From: Syntrophomonadaceae bacterium
GTDB lineage: Bacteria > Bacillota > Ch66 > Ch109
Length of the DNA: 34,174 nt
Reading direction: 5' to 3'
Assembly: GCA_012519455.1 (NCBI GenBank)
Contig: JAAYQE010000030.1
Coordinates: 1 to 34,174, forward strand
Shown here piece by piece: positions 1 through 8,170 of the stretch; positions within the stretch are counted from its first letter, which is position 1; every line of letters begins with the position of its first letter. The notes under the pieces are model-generated. The model was not told the origin of the DNA. It was given only the letters and a program-made list of their open reading frames with translations, and did not search any database. A program made the translations under genes and the position numbers.

Positions 1-68
1 CATAATAACCTCCCCGGCCTGCATCCACGGTATTTATAATTTTAGCATGATATAAGAATTTTTTCCAA
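1..68 (-). promoter_or_regulatory. Promoter and RBS of a leftward gene cut by the window edge
   Basis: Read on the minus strand, an ATG occupies positions 3-1, preceded by a strong ribosome site (GGGGAGG, complement of 9-15) at good spacing. Upstream is a plausible sigma-A promoter: -35 TTGGAA (complement of 63-68), 18-bp spacer, -10 TAAAAT (complement of 39-44) with an extended TGC. The gene body lies outside the window, so its product is unknown. It is divergent from the small gene at 139-324. Confidence 0.45.
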
Positions 69-138
69 GTTGATGAAGGGTTACATCGTTCGTATATTCA
101 TTATCGTATTCGGCAACTCTATCGTTGAGGTGATAACA

Positions 139-324
139 ATTAAACCGAAAAATGACTTTCCCATTGAAGATGCAACCGGTACTACTGACGCACCCAATTA
201 TGAAGGTCCTGGAGCCGGCTCTCCTCCTGGCTTTAAAGTTAATCAACCTACGGTTCAAAATTTTCCTCCCAAATACGGTGGTCCTGGCATAGTATATCCG
301 GAAAAAAAGAAAAGCGAGCAGTAG
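139..324 (+). CDS. Small Pro/Gly-rich protein, possible ATT start
   Basis: Not recognised. From the preferred start it is 61 residues, rich in Pro, Gly and Asn, with no membrane segment or cysteine and a charged KKKSEQ end. The stop at 322-324 is followed 2 bp later by a rho-independent terminator, which supports the reading frame. A strong Shine-Dalgarno (GAGGTGAT from 127) sits 8 nt before an in-frame ATT at 139, whereas the in-frame ATG at 73 has no ribosome site. An ATG start at 73 would add about 22 mostly hydrophobic residues that could pass for a signal sequence, so the 5' end is uncertain. ATT initiation is rare. Confidence 0.5.
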   Translation: MKPKNDFPIEDATGTTDAPNYEGPGAGSPPGFKVNQPTVQNFPPKYGGPGIVYPEKKKSEQ

Positions 325-326
325 GG

Positions 327-352
327 GCAGGTCATTTCGCGACCTGCTTTTT
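327..352 (+). terminator. Rho-independent terminator
   Basis: Stem GCAGGTC (327-333) / GACCTGC (341-347) with a 7-nt loop, followed by TTTTT. It ends the small Pro/Gly-rich gene. Confidence 0.85.
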
Positions 353-360
353 AACATTAA

Positions 361-392
361 GCAAGGGAAAACGGATATCCGTTTTCCCTTGC
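361..392. repeat. Perfect 32-bp palindrome
   Basis: Two 16-nt arms, GCAAGGGAAAACGGAT and its exact complement, meet with no spacer. It lies 8 bp past the terminator at 327-352 and 55 bp beyond the stop of the leftward DUF2935 gene. It may act as that gene's terminator, but there is no clean T-tract on either side (CTGTATTT on the plus side). As RNA it could form a very stable hairpin; as DNA it could be a protein-binding site. Confidence 0.8.
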
Positions 393-447
393 CTGTATTT
401 ATTTCATTATTCGTGCCGAATGAGGTTGGATCGAGTGCTTTCTCTTA

Positions 448-1368
448 TTATACCTTAAGATGTTCTAATTCATTGAGGAAATGATTAGCCTCGCGCAGCA
501 CATGATCGGCTAAGAGGGGATTAATGATAGAGCGCACTTGACACGCAAGAATTAGTTGCCCGCCTTTACTTTTAAAATCTCGTATATCACGGGTTGCCTT
601 TAGTTCTTCATTGAATAATTCTCTAAGCATGCGATTTGCTTTACCGGTTTTTTCCAGGCGCTTAACTTGCTGCTCTAGTTGGGTGAATACACGAGCAAAA
701 TTATCTGCTTGAGTAATTAGGGTTTTTTCGCTGGGATCTAAAAGGTGGGAAATAAACATGGCGTGTTCCGCCATGATGTGATCCCAAAAGACTTTTTCCT
801 CAATAATTTTTTGCCGTGGTGCAGTTTTTCTTCTTTCCTGAAGTTTTTCTAATCGCTCTAAATAAAACATGGCTTCTTCTCTAAGGTGTTCAATAAGTAG
901 AGGGAAGTTAAAAGCAAACAAGTTGCATTCTAATATTTTTTCTAACAGCAAGGTTTTAAAATCGATCAGAGATTTGGTTTGCTGCATAGCTATTAAATTG
1001 AATCGTTCTATTTTGGCTTCTAACGATGGATTCCCTCGACCGGGTCTTAGCCTTAGTTCTTTCTTGGACAACGCAAGGTCAATATCGATGCCAGTTAGTT
1101 CTTTTGTTTTTTCTTCGGCCGCTACAGTGTTAACCGTTACTACCTCCCCGGACCCGAGCACCTCTCCGCTCACATTATCGTTGGCTAATTCTACCGCCTG
1201 CTCTAAGAGCTGGTTAAACTCATTTTTGAACATCTCTGCGGACCAAGCTAAAGCTTGGTCTTTCGGAACGAATCCAGCTTCTAGAAAAATAGAGTGTTCC
1301 TTCATAATTCGTAGAAAGAATAAGTGAAGCCCAAGGGACTTTTGAACGAATTCCCCGGCAGATATCAC
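448..1368 (-). CDS. DUF2935 family protein
   Basis: A 306-residue protein of the DUF2935 family, common in Bacilli and Clostridia, function not established. It is all alpha-helical with an internal duplication: each half has helices carrying spaced His/Glu pairs (KEHSIFLE and HLREEAMFYLERLE in the first half, MAEHAMFISHLLDP and HVLREANHFLNELE in the second). That pattern suggests a ferritin-like or hemerythrin-like metal-binding bundle; this is inference from the residues. It has no signal peptide or membrane segment, so it should be cytoplasmic. The GTG start at 1368 has AAGGGGAG about 12 nt upstream; an internal ATG at residue 22 would cut into the first helix. It is divergent from the parA pair. 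Confidence 0.85.
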   Translation of the reverse strand: MISAGEFVQKSLGLHLFFLRIMKEHSIFLEAGFVPKDQALAWSAEMFKNEFNQLLEQAVELANDNVSGEVLGSGEVVTVNTVAAEEKTKELTGIDIDLALSKKELRLRPGRGNPSLEAKIERFNLIAMQQTKSLIDFKTLLLEKILECNLFAFNFPLLIEHLREEAMFYLERLEKLQERRKTAPRQKIIEEKVFWDHIMAEHAMFISHLLDPSEKTLITQADNFARVFTQLEQQVKRLEKTGKANRMLRELFNEELKATRDIRDFKSKGGQLILACQVRSIINPLLADHVLREANHFLNELEHLKV

Positions 1369-1444
1369 GTTAGATTCACTCCCCTTAATAAAGCTTATAA
1401 GACATCTTATTCAGAGAAAGATTATTCGGTGTAAGGGTAGTTTG

Positions 1445-1474
1445 CCCTATGGTCAATTTTGGGTTAGCATAGGG
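1445..1474. repeat. Inverted repeat upstream of parA, possible operator
   Basis: CCCTATG (1445-1451) and CATAGGG (1468-1474) are exact complements separated by 16 bp, in the 216-bp divergent region between the DUF2935 gene and parA. Arm centres are 23 bp apart, near two helical turns, as for a dimer-binding operator. A role in parA autoregulation is inference. I see no canonical parS site here. Confidence 0.4.
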
Positions 1475-1584
1475 TTGAAAGCATACCTACAAGTATTCTT
1501 CATGTGGGAGGTATTTTATCTATTTATGCTATCAACGTAACTTACATGGAGACGGTGGTAAGTATGTTATAGGGAGGGAACTTC

Positions 1585-2448
1585 GTGCCTGTAGTAATTA
1601 GTATGATTAATCTTAAAGGGGGAGTGGGTAAGACTACTCTTACGGTTGCCTTAGCCGAATTCATGGTCCTACAGCATGGTTTGAAGGTGTTGGTAATTGA
1701 TCTAGATCCTCAAACTAATGCGACTATCAGCCTTATGAGTGAACAGGCATGGAAAAAGCAAAACATCAAGGGCCAGACTATTGTACGGTTATTTCGAGAT
1801 TATCTGGAAAACATGCAAATTTTCTCGGTCAGTGAGGCTATTGTACATAACGTTTCCAATATTGGGGGAGGGATTCCTGGTCTAGATTTGATACCCTCCA
1901 GCCTGGACTTAATCGACATTCAGGATGAATTAATTAAAATTCCAACGCGGGGGATTTTTAGTCAGCGACCTTTAAGCGTATTAGGGGAAACGATATGTGA
2001 AGAAATTAATGATTACGATATAGTATTAATTGATTGTCCCCCGAATCTGGGGTTAATCACCCAGAACGGACTAATGCTTAGCCAATATTACCTTATTCCG
2101 GTCATTCCGGACGTACTGTCGACTTACGGTATTCCCCAAATTGTTACTCGAATAAATAGGTTGCAGGCTGAAACCGGGGTTCCGATTGAACCCCTGGGGG
2201 TAGTAGTCAATCACTTTCGTAAACAGAACTCTCAGCATCAAATCCGAGTTAAAGTTTTGGAGTTAGAAGCAGACGAAATTGGCTATCGCCGGGTCTTCTC
2301 CACCATTGTACCCCACGCCTCGCGTGCGGCCAATGCTATGGACTATAGTCTGCCGGTTAAAAGCCTGCATGAAAAGTATGATTATGAGGTCCCGTACAAA
2401 CCATATCAGCTTTTAACTGAGGAGGTATTAAGCTTTGTCTTCTCCTAA
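1585..2448 (+). CDS. ParA/Soj-family ATPase
   Basis: A 287-residue ParA/MinD-superfamily ATPase. The deviant Walker A motif KGGVGKTT is at residues 11-18, Walker A' is DLDPQ at 39-43, and Walker B is VLIDCPP around 147-153. Family members form ATP-dependent dimers on DNA or membrane and position plasmids, chromosomes or protein complexes. There is no N-terminal HTH as in plasmid P1-type ParA, so it is the short Soj type. The GTG start has GGGAGG upstream. It overlaps the next gene by 14 bp, which implies translational coupling. No parB is adjacent; the downstream 134-residue protein takes the place of a ParB partner. Not the soj/spo0J locus by context. Confidence 0.9.
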   Translation: MPVVISMINLKGGVGKTTLTVALAEFMVLQHGLKVLVIDLDPQTNATISLMSEQAWKKQNIKGQTIVRLFRDYLENMQIFSVSEAIVHNVSNIGGGIPGLDLIPSSLDLIDIQDELIKIPTRGIFSQRPLSVLGETICEEINDYDIVLIDCPPNLGLITQNGLMLSQYYLIPVIPDVLSTYGIPQIVTRINRLQAETGVPIEPLGVVVNHFRKQNSQHQIRVKVLELEADEIGYRRVFSTIVPHASRAANAMDYSLPVKSLHEKYDYEVPYKPYQLLTEEVLSFVFS

Positions 2449-2839
2449 TATGAGTACGGCCTTAGCCGCCTTTTTGCGCTTACTGGCCGAGGAGGTTGAA
2501 AAAAATCAAGCTCTGGCGAAGCGGCTATCGCCTCCATTTCAAGAATGGATAAACGCGTCGACAACCCCCAAAGTTCTTCCGGCACGAAAAAAGGCGGCTA
2601 AGGCCCCAGAGATTCCGGAGGATTTTGACCCCTTTCGTATTTATCACGACCAAGGAAGTACAGGTCTTTATGCTGCCTTACAAGATTATGATGCAGCTCA
2701 GTGTAAAGTCATATTAAGCAAATTTGCCCTGGACCCGGTCCGTAAGTATAGCCGCTGGCGCAAACAAGAACGTCTAGCAAATTTCATTGTTGAAAGGGTT
2801 AAAGCTATGAGTGAAAAGGGCCGGGTGTTTATGGACTAG
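2435..2839 (+). CDS. ParA-coupled partner protein, SAP-like C-terminus
   Basis: A 134-residue protein with no assigned function, translationally coupled to parA: TTG start inside the parA 3' end, with GGAGG 8 nt upstream. It has a helical N-terminal part (residues 1-45), a Lys/Ala/Pro-rich basic linker (about 46-62) and a C-terminal helical part (about 63-134). The C-terminal pattern (ALQDYDAAQCKVILSKFALD, then RKQERLANFIVERVKAM) resembles small SAP/Rho-N-like nucleic-acid-binding folds, a comparison from memory. The basic linker fits DNA contact. Inference: an adaptor or cargo-specifying partner of the ParA, possibly in place of ParB. The downstream gene faces it, and no terminator is visible between them. 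Confidence 0.75.
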   Translation: MSSPNMSTALAAFLRLLAEEVEKNQALAKRLSPPFQEWINASTTPKVLPARKKAAKAPEIPEDFDPFRIYHDQGSTGLYAALQDYDAAQCKVILSKFALDPVRKYSRWRKQERLANFIVERVKAMSEKGRVFMD

Positions 2840-2930
2840 TATTATAGAACCGAAAATTTAAAAATTACAATCAAAAATATTTCTGACTTTTAAAAAGCAA
2901 AGCCTTAATAGATAAATGCTACCAAATAAA

Positions 2931-4187
2931 CTAAAGGAAAGTAAAATTGGTTAAATTACGTGAGCCTTCACTAAGCTCTCGTTCTAAAACTAGAACTTGC
3001 CCGCTGCTTGGGTCCCAAAAGGTGGCCTCGTAGTTTCCACTGCCTGTGGATAACAAAGCAGCACTTTCGTTTTCGATATCTACAACCTCTATTATTCGTT
3101 CAACCGGCTCTGCGCTCTCGGTTTGGGTACTGCGGCGCATCGTCAGGATTTTATTACCGTCTGTAGTAAAAGCGGCGTTGTAGTATTGCCAGCAGAAGTA
3201 TGAGTGGGCAAGGTTGAATGATTTTTGTAGGTGGCCCGATGCGTCGTATATTTGAATAATTCCACCGGCCCCGGCTTTCAAAAGCCTTCCGCCATTAGTA
3301 TCTATATCAGTGGTAAAATTCATATTGTCAATATTTTCACCCAGATCGATGATCTTACCGTCGGTCAGGTCGACGATGTGGTGAAAAAAGCCGTCATCCC
3401 ACCCGCTGACCACATGCAGGGACCGGCCCGGTACGATCCATTCCGCTTTGCGGAATTTACCGGTTTTTTGCGGTAAAATTTTTTCTACCGTACCATCGGC
3501 TATCGATATTTTAGCCATTCCCTGGAGGTGACCGGCACCGTCACCCAGCTTTTGCCCGAGATCGTTAAAGAAAAACAGGTATTGGCCGTCCGGGTACCAG
3601 ACCGGGTACCAGTCGTCGATAGTCGTAGTCAGCCTCGTTTTTTGGTTGCCGTCCGTATCGCAAAGCCAAAGGCCGTTTTTCTGCTGAATATAGGCTATCT
3701 TTTTACCGTCCGGGCTGAAGGTGCCGTAATAGCTGTTTTCCGCAATAGTAATCTTTTTATCATCCTTCAAAGACCGTCGTATGAGTGAACCGTCTTTCAT
3801 ATAAAGTACATTTTCTCCATCAGCGTCCCATGCCAGAACTCGGAAAAACTCACCTTGGTCAAGTTCAGTAACGCATTCTTTGGAAATATCTAGCATTAGC
3901 AGCATGCCGCTGGGATTCTCTGTTTGTTCCCCGGAATCATTCTGCGGGTAATTGTAACCGCTGAAAATAGCCCGTCCTCCACCCGGCGCAAATAAAAGAT
4001 CCTGGTTGTATCCGTTTAATGACAGATTTCCAAAGCTAATGCTTTTCCGTTCAGAACCATCTGCTGCCTCTCGGTAGACGTTTAAGCTGTCTGCGTTTTG
4101 TTCTCCCCTTTCATTTACTGCAATGGCCCAAAACAGGATTAAAAGAGTTAAAGTGAAAATTGACGCTAAAACCATTTTTCTGCGCAA
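2931..4187 (-). CDS. Membrane-anchored TolB-like beta-propeller protein
   Basis: About 418 residues. A basic N-terminus and one hydrophobic helix (MVLASIFTLTLLILFWAIAV) give a signal anchor, so the rest should lie outside the membrane. The body carries beta-propeller blades of the TolB/PD40 kind, clearest in FSPDGKKIAYIQQ and WYPDGQYLFFFND. TolB-like propellers in Firmicutes are usually surface proteins of unknown role, and there is no Tol-Pal system here. Start choice: a TTG at 4196 touches the GGGGG ribosome site, so the TTG at 4187, nine nt from it, is preferred; an ATG at 4175 is also possible. Specific function unknown. Confidence 0.75.
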   Translation of the reverse strand: MRRKMVLASIFTLTLLILFWAIAVNERGEQNADSLNVYREAADGSERKSISFGNLSLNGYNQDLLFAPGGGRAIFSGYNYPQNDSGEQTENPSGMLLMLDISKECVTELDQGEFFRVLAWDADGENVLYMKDGSLIRRSLKDDKKITIAENSYYGTFSPDGKKIAYIQQKNGLWLCDTDGNQKTRLTTTIDDWYPVWYPDGQYLFFFNDLGQKLGDGAGHLQGMAKISIADGTVEKILPQKTGKFRKAEWIVPGRSLHVVSGWDDGFFHHIVDLTDGKIIDLGENIDNMNFTTDIDTNGGRLLKAGAGGIIQIYDASGHLQKSFNLAHSYFCWQYYNAAFTTDGNKILTMRRSTQTESAEPVERIIEVVDIENESAALLSTGSGNYEATFWDPSSGQVLVLERELSEGSRNLTNFTFL

Positions 4188-4380
4188 AACAAACAACCCC
4201 CTTTATACCATCTTTATTATTTAACGCAAAAAAACAGTGAAAAGATAGTATTAATCGCCGAAAGCCGGGTAGAATACAATATTTAAGTTATAGGCTCAAA
4301 CATTACGGGGAGAAATTTTTCATGATGGAGAATTATCGGGTAGCATTAACTGGGAGGAATTAGTACCGGTTTTTTGAATA

Positions 4381-4413
4381 ATGACGGCCCCGATGCATGA
4401 TCGGGGCCGTCAT
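4381..4413. terminator. Strong hairpin after the LysM-CAP gene
   Basis: Fourteen-nt arms ATGACGGCCCCGAT / ATCGGGGCCGTCAT enclose a 5-nt loop, 11 bp past the stop of the leftward LysM-CAP gene. It is GC-rich and very stable, but neither strand has a clean T-tract after it, so termination is inferred from position. Confidence 0.6.
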
Positions 4414-4423
4414 TTCGATTAAA

Positions 4424-5152
4424 TTAATTTTTGATAAAGAGCTGGGTCCAGTAATGCCGATAAGACCCACCGGCAGCATAACCTACACCTAGTTGTGTAT
4501 AATTCGGGTTTAAGATATTTTGGCGGTGGCCCGGGCTGTTCATCCAACCATTCACTACTTCTTGTGGCGTAGCGTAACCAGCCGCAATATTTTCCCCGGC
4601 AGCAGTAAACGAGATTCCAAACTGCTGCAGCATGGCGAAAGGTGACCCATAGGTAGGAGAAGTATGCGAAAAATAGTTTTTATCACGCATATCTTCTGAT
4701 TTTAAACGGGCAACTTGGGAGAGTTCCGCGTTGTATTTCAGAGGTGCTAAACCCGCTTTGGTTCTTTCGGCGTTAGTTAGATCAATTACTTGTTGTTCGA
4801 AAGCCGAAATACCAGTTGTGGGCGGCTGTGGTTTAGTTGGTTGAGTGGTTGCCGGTGGATTAGACGTTGGTGTTTCGTTTACTGGCGGAGTAGTCGGTTG
4901 ATTGCGGTCCGTCTTACAGGGAATCTGAATAATTTGTCCGGGATAAATTCGGTTAAAATTCAGAATCTGAGGGTTGGACTTAATAATTTCATTGATCGGT
5001 ACTTGTGAGCGGAAGGCAATCTTCCACAAAGTATCTCCAGGGGCTACGGTGCTAGAACAGGCTCCAAAGGCCGGTAAGGATACGGAAAAGAACAACAGAA
5101 ACGTTAGAAATAGGGAAACTAGGATTTTGCTTGATCGATGTTTACGAAACAA
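4424..5152 (-). CDS. Secreted LysM-CAP domain protein (YkwD-like)
   Basis: A 242-residue exported protein. There is a signal peptide at about 1-30 (basic start, hydrophobic core, cleavage near PAFGA), one LysM domain at about 33-78 (VAPGDTLWKIAFRSQVPINE ... IYPGQIIQIP) that would bind peptidoglycan, a Pro/Thr linker at about 80-115, then a CAP/SCP domain with conserved motifs SHTSPTYGSP, AGENIA and WMNSPGHRQNILNP. This architecture matches the YkwD and SafA-like proteins of spore-formers, often spore-coat or cell-wall associated; the biochemical activity of bacterial CAP domains is mostly unknown. The TTG start has GAGGAGG 7 nt upstream. It has its own promoter at 5209-5238. Confidence 0.92.
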   Translation of the reverse strand: MFRKHRSSKILVSLFLTFLLFFSVSLPAFGACSSTVAPGDTLWKIAFRSQVPINEIIKSNPQILNFNRIYPGQIIQIPCKTDRNQPTTPPVNETPTSNPPATTQPTKPQPPTTGISAFEQQVIDLTNAERTKAGLAPLKYNAELSQVARLKSEDMRDKNYFSHTSPTYGSPFAMLQQFGISFTAAGENIAAGYATPQEVVNGWMNSPGHRQNILNPNYTQLGVGYAAGGSYRHYWTQLFIKN

Positions 5153-5208
5153 AAGAAAACCTCCTCATTTAGATTATAGTAGAGTACAGCAACTGCCTCT
5201 CTATAAAT

Positions 5209-5238
5209 ATTTTAAAGTTGTCAGTGAAAAAGTGTCAA
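5209..5238 (-). promoter_or_regulatory. Sigma-A type promoter for the LysM-CAP gene
   Basis: On the minus strand there is a perfect -35 TTGACA (complement of 5233-5238), an 18-bp spacer and -10 TAAAAT (complement of 5209-5214), about 55 bp before the start codon. Confidence 0.55.
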
Positions 5239-5264
5239 TCCTTCAAATTTTGGTAATTAAGGGA

Positions 5265-5303
5265 TAAAAAAGTCAGAACTCTCGTTTAAAAGAGAGCCTG
5301 ACT
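5265..5303 (-). terminator. Rho-independent terminator of the DUF1015 gene
   Basis: On the minus strand, arms AGTCAG/CTGACT with an inner CTCTC/GAGAG pair are followed by TTTTTT (complement of 5265-5270). It lies 37 bp past the DUF1015 stop. Confidence 0.85.
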
Positions 5304-5339
5304 TTCGATTTTAGTATTTGATTCGGTTACCCGTTTAAG

Positions 5340-6665
5340 TTATTCCCCTAAGGGATTGATAACCAATCCGGTGATTAATTTGGGATAAAAATAGGTTGAC
5401 TTTTGCGGCATTTTGTCACCAGCGGAAGCAACCTGAGTAACTTCTTCTACCCGAGTCGGATTCAGGAAGAAAGCTAATTGTTCAATTCCTGCATTTACCA
5501 GATCTAGTGCTTCTTGTTCGCTGCGCGTATAGGTCAGGTGATCTTGATTTTTACGCTGTTCACTACCGATCCCCAGTAAACGGTCTAGTACAAGATTATC
5601 TAGAATAGCTACGTCTAAATTACGCCAGGCAGCAGAGCGATCAGGATCTAGCAGGGCATGGGGTGAACACTCTGGTTTTAGAGTTAGCAAAGATAATCCT
5701 TTTTCCCGGGAATACATGCCAAAAACATGCCCGGTTTTTCCACGCGTTTCTAATTGATTAAAGAAATCGGTAATAGCCTCCGCTTGCTCAGCTTCGCCGG
5801 AGGGTAAGACAAACGGTTCTACTTCAAAATAGGTGAAAAGTTGATCTTTAAAGTGTTCCTGATCTAAATTGCGGATATTTTTTACCAGTCGATGTGTGGG
5901 AAGAATTAACATACCCGGATCGTACAGATTAACTAGGGTCATTAATACTGTATCGTAGCCCTTTAAATCTTGCGTTTGCATTTCTTCGGCAAAACTAAGG
6001 GCCGTTTCATAACGATGATGTCCATCTGCGATAAAAATAGGGAGGGCCGTCATCCGCTCAACGACTTCTTTTAATATGGTTGGATCGGCAATTACCCAGA
6101 GACGATGGGTTTCCTCCGATTCATCGGTAAATTCCATATCCGGTGGTCGTTGGGTGCAGTCGGATTGAAGCGCCTGATTGATGGCTTGCTGGGGGTCTGC
6201 ATATAGACCGAAGACCGGACTAAAATTAGCGCGACAAGCCCGCATTAATTGCAACCGATCTGCTTTAGGTTTAGATAAAGTTTCTTCATGAGGCAATATA
6301 TTACCATTAGAGTAGGGTTCCAAACGGACCCCGCAGATAAAACCGGTACGTACCTTTTTTTCCCCGTGATATTCAAATTCCTGTTCATATAAGTATAGAG
6401 CAGGTTGTTCTTCTCGAGCCAGTATTCCTTCTGCTAGCCAGCGAGTATAATAATTGGCGGCCCTAAGATAACGGTTATTTTTTTCGTCATCTTGCGCAAA
6501 AGTCTGACCTAATTCCAACCGGATTATATTATTAGGATGCCGGGCATAGTAACGAGCTTGAGCTGCAGTGTCAATAATGTCATATGGCGGGGTTACTACC
6601 TGAGCGAGATCCTCAATTTCTTCTAAAACATAACGGATTCCTCGAATAGGAACAATTGTGGACAT
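5340..6665 (-). CDS. DUF1015 family protein
   Basis: A 441-residue member of the DUF1015 family, full length for the family. Its hallmark is the ADGHHRYETAL motif around residues 210-222, with a conserved N-terminal block (RGIRYV ... VVTPPYDII). From memory, this family has been grouped with the ParB/sulfiredoxin fold, where a similar G-x-H-R motif binds nucleotide; treat that as a lead. No signal peptide or membrane segment, so cytoplasmic. The ATG start has GGAGGAG upstream, and a terminator follows. DUF1015 genes are often near serine-metabolism genes in Clostridia, but none is visible here. Confidence 0.9.
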   Translation of the reverse strand: MSTIVPIRGIRYVLEEIEDLAQVVTPPYDIIDTAAQARYYARHPNNIIRLELGQTFAQDDEKNNRYLRAANYYTRWLAEGILAREEQPALYLYEQEFEYHGEKKVRTGFICGVRLEPYSNGNILPHEETLSKPKADRLQLMRACRANFSPVFGLYADPQQAINQALQSDCTQRPPDMEFTDESEETHRLWVIADPTILKEVVERMTALPIFIADGHHRYETALSFAEEMQTQDLKGYDTVLMTLVNLYDPGMLILPTHRLVKNIRNLDQEHFKDQLFTYFEVEPFVLPSGEAEQAEAITDFFNQLETRGKTGHVFGMYSREKGLSLLTLKPECSPHALLDPDRSAAWRNLDVAILDNLVLDRLLGIGSEQRKNQDHLTYTRSEQEALDLVNAGIEQLAFFLNPTRVEEVTQVASAGDKMPQKSTYFYPKLITGLVINPLGE

Positions 6666-6898
6666 AACAAAAATCTCCTCCTTACCCCTGTGTTATGGAT
6701 ATCTTACCCCAAGTGTATTCATGAATGCATAGTCTATTCTTTTTTGCGTTTAACAAGAGTATTGGCCTATCTCATTCTATTATAACTACCTTCTTTATTC
6801 AATGGTTTATCCGATTAGACGAAAGTATTAGATATTTGATAAAATGAATTAATCGGTGATCCAACCGAATTTATTTTAGATTAAGGATGGATTTATCT

Positions 6899-7660
6899 GT
6901 GTTAGTAGATTACCATGTACATGGTCTGGGGCATCAAACTAGACAACATACCTTAGCTGAACTGACGCCTTTCGTCGTACAGGGTTTACAGCAAGGATTG
7001 TCTGAAATCGGATTTGCGGAGCATGATGCTTATATAGAAGATCTTGATTTTTCCAATTTTCAACATTTACAACGACAATTTCCGAAAATTAGAATAAAAA
7101 TAGGTTTGGAAGTAGATTTTTGGCCGGAGCAAGAAAAACGTTATCGTCAACTAAGGGAGATATATTCCTGGGATTATCTGATTGGGTCGGTTCATTATCT
7201 GGGGGATTGGGGGTTTGACCACCCGGATTATACCGAACGGTATCGGGAGTGGGATATAGATGCGTTGTACCGTACCTATTATGGCGTTTTGACCCAGATG
7301 ATCCAATCGCAGAGCTTTGATTTAGTCGGTCATTTAGATTTAATCAAAATATTCGGGTATCGTCCCCATAGTTCGGGGCTTAAACTGGCCGGGCCAACTT
7401 TGGCGGCCATACGAGAAGCCGGAATGACGGTGGAAATTAACACGGCCGGTTGGTACAAGCCGGTGGAAGAAGTATATCCGGCGCCGGATCTACTTGAGGC
7501 TTGTTTTCAGATGGGCATTCCGATTACTTTTAGTTCAGACGCTCATAGGTCAGAGGATACCGGTCGGGATATTATTCGGGCACGGGAATTGGCCTGGAAA
7601 GTAGGATACCGGCAGGTAGCTACTTATGTCCAAAGAAAGCGGATTATGCAACCCCTATAA
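6899..7660 (+). CDS. hisK: PHP-domain histidinol-phosphatase (HisK/HisJ type)
   Basis: A PHP-family metallophosphoesterase of about 253 residues, the usual size for HisK-type histidinol-phosphatases, which hydrolyse L-histidinol phosphate in histidine synthesis. Metal-site motifs appear in order: DYHVHG near the N-terminus, FAEHD, GLEVDF, GSVHYL, GHLDL, EINTAG and SSDAH. No other his genes are near, so the substrate could be another phosphate ester. Start choice: the ATG at 6887 lies only a few bases after the AAGG, while the GTG at 6899 sits 8 nt after AAGGATGG, so the GTG is preferred. Confidence 0.85.
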   Translation: MLVDYHVHGLGHQTRQHTLAELTPFVVQGLQQGLSEIGFAEHDAYIEDLDFSNFQHLQRQFPKIRIKIGLEVDFWPEQEKRYRQLREIYSWDYLIGSVHYLGDWGFDHPDYTERYREWDIDALYRTYYGVLTQMIQSQSFDLVGHLDLIKIFGYRPHSSGLKLAGPTLAAIREAGMTVEINTAGWYKPVEEVYPAPDLLEACFQMGIPITFSSDAHRSEDTGRDIIRARELAWKVGYRQVATYVQRKRIMQPL

Positions 7661-7739
7661 CGAGGAAAAATCAGATAGCTCATAAGCTATTATCGTAAAA
7701 AACAAACAATCAATCATAGTATAGAAGGGAGAGTCAAAC

Positions 7740-8090
7740 GTGTTAGTTTACGATCTAGCCCATCAGTTAGCGCGAGAAATTACCGAGACCGAAGAGTATC
7801 GCAATTTAATCAAGCTCCGGAATGAGATTCATGAGGTAGAGGCTAATCGGGAAATGTTGGTAGATTTTCAAAAGAGGCAAAATGAGTTGCTTAAAGTGCA
7901 TATGGCAGGGGAAACCCCGGCACCCGAAAAGGTGGAGGAGTTAGAAAAATTAATGGAAGTTATGATGATGAATCCCGTAATTCGAGATTATCGCTTGGCT
8001 GAGATAAGATTAATTCGGGTATTGGGAGATATAGAAAAAATTATACGTGAGGCCGTAAGCCCAGCCTTAATGTTTCAAGAAGATCAATAG
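7740..8090 (+). CDS. YlbF/YmcA-family protein
   Basis: A 116-residue all-helical protein of the Com_YlbF family (motifs NLIKLRNEIHEVEAN and FQKRQNELLK). In Bacillus subtilis YlbF, YmcA and YaaT form an Fe-S-bearing complex that directs RNase Y and affects competence, sporulation and biofilm formation; whether that holds here is not shown, since the conserved cysteines of that complex are not seen in this protein. GTG start with GGGAGAG upstream. It may be transcribed alone: a candidate promoter for nfnA begins right after its stop. Confidence 0.85.
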   Translation: MLVYDLAHQLAREITETEEYRNLIKLRNEIHEVEANREMLVDFQKRQNELLKVHMAGETPAPEKVEELEKLMEVMMMNPVIRDYRLAEIRLIRVLGDIEKIIREAVSPALMFQEDQ

Positions 8091-8120
8091 TTGAGATTTT
8101 AAAGATCGATATATTATAAA
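8091..8120 (+). promoter_or_regulatory. Candidate promoter for nfnAB
   Basis: -35 TTGAGA (8091-8096), 18-bp spacer, -10 TATAAA (8115-8120), directly after the ylbF-like stop and about 50 bp before nfnA. The region is AT-rich, so chance is possible. Confidence 0.4.
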
Positions 8121-8170
8121 TTTATATAATAACCATAATTTTGGAGGAATGAAGGGGGATTAGATCGGTT

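Noticed and set aside
869-1327. 152-codon plus-strand frame
   Set aside because: Lies wholly antisense to the DUF2935 gene, has no ribosome site, and its Ser/Ala-rich translation matches no family.
4321-4365. 13-codon frame (MMENYRVALT...) after GGGGAG
   Set aside because: Very short, no downstream context; likely chance.
4974-5267. 97-codon plus-strand frame over the LysM-CAP start
   Set aside because: Antisense to a well-supported gene and its promoter; no ribosome site.
7675-7690. ATAGCT/AGCTAT hairpin after the PHP gene
   Set aside because: AT-rich 6-bp stem with no T-tract; not a credible terminator.
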